Below are positions 60,836 through 64,000 of a DNA stretch of 64,000 nt, piece by piece (position 1 is the first letter of the stretch; every line of letters starts with the position of its first letter). The position numbers and the translations under genes were made by a program. Source of the stretch: Chitinophagaceae bacterium (GTDB taxonomy: Bacteria; Bacteroidota; Bacteroidia; Chitinophagales; Chitinophagaceae). Location: positions 322,001 through 386,000 of the forward strand of contig PMSV01000023.1 in NCBI GenBank assembly GCA_003168265.1, in the 5' to 3' direction. The notes under the pieces were generated by a model that was given only the letters and a program-made list of their open reading frames with translations, was not told where the DNA came from and did not search any database.

Positions 60836-61178
60836 AAATAAGCCTCAATATGAGTCTGCTCTTGCACGAGTTTATGCAATTATGCAAAAGGAAATAAAAC
60901 CTGATTCAAAAGATTCAGATGAGTTAGAGGTATTGTCCATACTCGTAAAGGAGTATGAGACAGAATATTACCCCGTACCTAAAGCCAAACCGTTAGATGC
61001 TATTAAGTTTCGTTTGGAGCAAATGGGCATGTCAGAGGGGGAACTTTCAAAAATATTAGGAAACCGTTCGCGTAAATCCGAAATTTTTTCGGGTAAAAGG
61101 AAATTGAGCCTGTCTATGATTCGTAAACTAAATGAAGTATTACACATTCCGGCTGAAGTGCTTATTCAAGCTTACTAG
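60819..61178 (+). CDS. higA: Type II antitoxin, HigA-like HTH
   Basis: Overlaps higB by 17 nt; KPLDAIKFRLEQMGMSEGELSKILGNRSRKSEIFSGKRKLSLSMIRKLNEVLHIPAEVLIQAY. Confidence 0.9.
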   Translation: MIKPIKNKPQYESALARVYAIMQKEIKPDSKDSDELEVLSILVKEYETEYYPVPKAKPLDAIKFRLEQMGMSEGELSKILGNRSRKSEIFSGKRKLSLSMIRKLNEVLHIPAEVLIQAY

Positions 61179-61232
61179 GTATGCCTCGTTCTATTATTTT
61201 TTTTATTATTAATAAACTTAAAGCCTTATCCC

Positions 61233-62207
61233 TCAATTTCTCGAATTGATTAGACTGACCACTACTTTTATCATCAACTCCTTCTCATCCGGTTTACTTT
61301 CTGCGATCATGAGCGTGAGCGCGACGAGGGCGTTGTCCGCAATGCGGCGGGACCCGTCTGCCTTATACAGAATTTTGTTCTTTTCCAGAAACCAGACGAA
61401 CAAAAATGCGGCGATGCGTTTGTTGCCGTCGGAGAAGGAATGGTTCTTGATGACAAAGTACAGGAGGTTTCCGGCCTTTTCTTCTACACTTGGATAAAGA
61501 TATTGGCCGCCAAAGGTTTGGTAGATGGCAGCGAGCGAACCCTGGAAGGATTCATCTTTTTCATTGCCGAAAAGAGCGCTTCCACCAAATTTCTCACGCA
61601 GGTTATGGATTGCCAGCATAGCTTCCTGGTAATTTATCTGGAATAATTCCTTTGGAGTGGTCGCCTCAATTTCCAATACCTGATGATCATATTTATCCAA
61701 TACATCAAGGGCATAAGTATAATCAGTGATTACTTTTAGTAGGCCTGATGCTTCATCGGAAGAAAGGGCCTGCGACTCAAGTACGTTTTCTAATAGTTTT
61801 ACTGTTTGTTTAAGTTGCTCTAATTGTTCGGCTTTTTCCTTGAGCAGTTTTTCATTTACTGTATAACCCTTTACTAAATAATCTTTTAGGATTTTATTTG
61901 CCCAGATACGGAATTGGGTACCCCTTGGGGATTTTACACGGTAACCGACGGAAATAATGACATCGAGATTGAATAATGTGACCGGCTTGTCAGAATTAGG
62001 AATGTGCATAATTTGCACATTACTTTCGCGAATCAGCTCTTTCTCAGTGAAAATATTGTTTATATGTTTTGAAACAACTGTGCGATCGCGATCAAATAGA
62101 TGAGCGATTTGTTCTTGCCGTAGCCAAACTGTTTCATTTTCGAGCTTCACATCAATTGATGTTTGCCCGTCCTCCGTCTGATAAATAATAATTTCCCCTG
62201 TCTGCAT
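61233..62207 (-). CDS. RhuM-like N-terminus fused to Fic/Doc (death-on-curing) domain
   Basis: VWLRQEQIAHLFDRDRTVVSKHINNIF...VGYRVKSPRGTQFRIWANKILKDYLVKGY (RhuM); HSFSDGNKRIAAFLFVWFL (Doc/Fic active site). Confidence 0.9.
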   Translation of the reverse strand: MQTGEIIIYQTEDGQTSIDVKLENETVWLRQEQIAHLFDRDRTVVSKHINNIFTEKELIRESNVQIMHIPNSDKPVTLFNLDVIISVGYRVKSPRGTQFRIWANKILKDYLVKGYTVNEKLLKEKAEQLEQLKQTVKLLENVLESQALSSDEASGLLKVITDYTYALDVLDKYDHQVLEIEATTPKELFQINYQEAMLAIHNLREKFGGSALFGNEKDESFQGSLAAIYQTFGGQYLYPSVEEKAGNLLYFVIKNHSFSDGNKRIAAFLFVWFLEKNKILYKADGSRRIADNALVALTLMIAESKPDEKELMIKVVVSLINSRN

Positions 62208-62305
62208 AACACCTGATTTTAATTTTAATGGATTGGAATCAACTCTTGTGAGATCAAGATGTGGATTAAGGATGCGAAAATAAAACTAAAAGTAAACAGA
62301 GAGGT

Positions 62306-62321
62306 TTTTAAACGTTTAAAA
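62306..62321. repeat. 16-bp perfect palindrome upstream of RhuM-Doc gene
   Basis: TTTTAAACGTTTAAAA. Confidence 0.8.
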
Positions 62322-62346
62322 TTTTTGGCAAACTGTTTATGCTATA

Positions 62347-62379
62347 AAAATATTCCAAAATCGAAAGAAAATATTCCAA
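62347..62379. repeat. 12-bp direct repeat, copies 21 bp apart
   Basis: AAAATATTCCAA at 62347-62358 and 62368-62379. Confidence 0.8.
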
Positions 62380-62652
62380 CCTGGTGGTATTGATTTTCCT
62401 CCCTTGCTGAAACATCCACCCGAAAACCAATTTTTACGCCTTCTCTGAATTTATTGCTATGTTTGAATCCAGCCATGCAGCTTTTGGAGAACATTAACTC
62501 TCTTTGAAATTGTAGGGCCCCCATTTAAGATTGGAAGGTTTTCCGCCTTTATGGGAATTTTTCCGGCAAACGTAGGCAAATTCGTCAATGATTACAAAAT
62601 GAGCTTTTAATATTCAAGCATCCATATAGGCTCTGATCTTTTTTCTGTTTCT

Positions 62653-63159
62653 TTAAGCCCTCAGATCAACCAGGCTTCGCCTCATATTCTTTTTTGCCAT
62701 TTGTAGATGGTTTTTCACGGTCGAGATGGAGATCCTTAGTTCACGGGCGATGCGCTTTTCTTCCCAGGCTTCTTCCTTGAGTTGGATGATATTTCTTTGT
62801 TTAACAGGGAGCTTTTCGAGAGCGGATTGTACTGAAGATTTTACTGATTTCCGGATCTCGGATTGAAAGGGATCAAATAACAAATCATCCCGAACACTGC
62901 GCTTGTATTCTTCAAATTCCAAAACTTCTTTTTTCTGTCTTCTGATCCGGTCTATCATCGTATTACGCGCAACCCTTAGCACATAGGCTCGGGGCTGTCT
63001 TAGCCCAACCAGGCTATTTCGGTTGAGCCAGAGTTTGAGAAAGGTTTCCTGCAGGATTTCTTCTGCCTGATATTTGGAATGACTGTGGTTATAGGCCCAT
63101 CGATAAATTAAGAGGCCATAGTCGCTGAACAGGCGGCAAAATATTTCCTTATCTCTCAT
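62653..63159 (-). CDS. ECF-type RNA polymerase sigma factor
   Basis: YQAEEILQETFLKLWLNRNSL (region 2), LPVKQRNIIQLKEEAWEEKRIARELRISISTVKNHLQMAKKNMRR (region 4). Confidence 0.88.
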   Translation of the reverse strand: MRDKEIFCRLFSDYGLLIYRWAYNHSHSKYQAEEILQETFLKLWLNRNSLVGLRQPRAYVLRVARNTMIDRIRRQKKEVLEFEEYKRSVRDDLLFDPFQSEIRKSVKSSVQSALEKLPVKQRNIIQLKEEAWEEKRIARELRISISTVKNHLQMAKKNMRRSLVDLRA

Positions 63160-63198
63160 GTGTTCAGTAGTGGATATTATTTTGAAAATAATTGCCCG

Positions 63199-63248
63199 CG
63201 AGTAAAATTTACCCGAGTAAGTTTACTCGTTTGGAGCCTGGAGTAAAT
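63199..63248. repeat. Cluster of GAGTAAA motifs between divergent sigma genes
   Basis: CGAGTAAA 63199, CGAGTAA-GT-TTACTCG 63214-63229, GAGTAAAT 63241. Confidence 0.75.
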
Positions 63249-63367
63249 GTCAGCTCAACAAATCTTAAGGGGTAATGCAGCTTAAAATTTATTTTGATGT
63301 CTATAGGTGAATAATGTTGCCAAATTGTTTTTATTAACTTAGTATTATCTAATAATTAAATCACTGA

Positions 63368-63976
63368 GTGGACCAGGATAGAGATTATACGGATAAATTG
63401 CTTTTGAAGCGAATGGCCCAAGGGGACAGGGATGCTTTTACGGAGCTGTACAATAAATATTGGGAGGAGCTTTTTGTCAGGGTGGCCCGCCTGATTCCGG
63501 TGCGGGATGATGCTTCTGATATTGTCCAGGATATTTTTCTCTCGCTTTGGAACAGGCGGGAAGAACTCGAAATCAATTCTTCCGCGGGGGCCTATCTTCA
63601 TACGAGTGCACGTTATAAGACAATCAATTATATTGAAAAAAATATCACGCGCCAACACTATATAGAAATGTTGGCTTCACTTGGTGAACGGGGAGAGGAG
63701 GATAACCCGGCGACTACCCTGCAACGGAAGGAGTTGAATGAAATGTTACAGGGAACCATCGACAAGATGCCTCCGAAGATGAAGGAGGTCTATCTTCTCT
63801 CCAGGCAGGAACAGCTTTCTCATCGGGAGATCGCAGAACGATTGAGTATTTCCGAAGAGACGGTTAAAAAACATATCCAGCACGCTCTCAAATTGCTGAA
63901 AAATGCAATGGGTCAATCTGGTAGGCCCGGTCCGGGTCTTTCCATGGCTACAATCCTTGTGAACATATTCTTTTAA
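63368..63976 (+). CDS. ECF-type RNA polymerase sigma-70 factor (Bacteroidota SusCD/FecIR-associated type)
   Basis: DRDAFTELYNKYWEELFVRVARLIPVRDDASDIVQDIFLSLWNRREEL; LLSRQEQLSHREIAERLSISEETVKKHIQHALKLLK; GTG start. Confidence 0.9.
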   Translation: MDQDRDYTDKLLLKRMAQGDRDAFTELYNKYWEELFVRVARLIPVRDDASDIVQDIFLSLWNRREELEINSSAGAYLHTSARYKTINYIEKNITRQHYIEMLASLGERGEEDNPATTLQRKELNEMLQGTIDKMPPKMKEVYLLSRQEQLSHREIAERLSISEETVKKHIQHALKLLKNAMGQSGRPGPGLSMATILVNIFF

Positions 63977-64000
63977 TGATTTCTTAATAAAAATTTAAGA

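Noticed and set aside
62342-62524. 60 aa minus-strand ORF upstream of the RhuM-Doc gene
   Set aside because: Covers the direct repeats; no domain or supporting context; more likely non-coding regulatory DNA.

Overview
The window looks like a chromosomal segment from a Bacteroidota bacterium, probably near Chitinophagaceae/Sphingobacteriia. Supporting features are TAnnTTTG-type -7 boxes, type IX secretion C-terminal domains, a CCDC81-type HU protein, an MFIEP-start thymidine kinase, and ligase-associated repair genes. It carries about 48 supportable protein genes and no tRNA, rRNA, CRISPR array, IS element or prophage that I can see. Most content is housekeeping: tdk, waaA, prs, rplY, pth, cinA, guaA, rpsT, sucA/sucB, branched-chain-type 2-oxoacid dehydrogenase E1/E2, and cbpA/cbpM. 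There is also a nucleotide-sugar operon (UDP-GlcA, UDP-Xyl, UDP-uronate and dTDP-Rha steps). Four accessory areas deserve attention. (1) A desaturase (19389-20414) resembles eukaryotic dihydroceramide delta-4 desaturase (DEGS) along its whole length. (2) A split ligase-associated DNA-damage module (PdeM and Lhr-type helicase) flanks a LexA/CI-like S24 repressor and a divergent small repeat-rich protein. (3) A HigBA toxin-antitoxin pair with a 25-bp perfect palindromic operator sits beside a RhuM-Doc/Fic fusion gene that has its own upstream repeats. (4) Two divergent ECF sigma factors share an intergenic region with repeated GAGTAAA motifs. All family names come from motif and homology recognition by eye. 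No searches or alignments were run.
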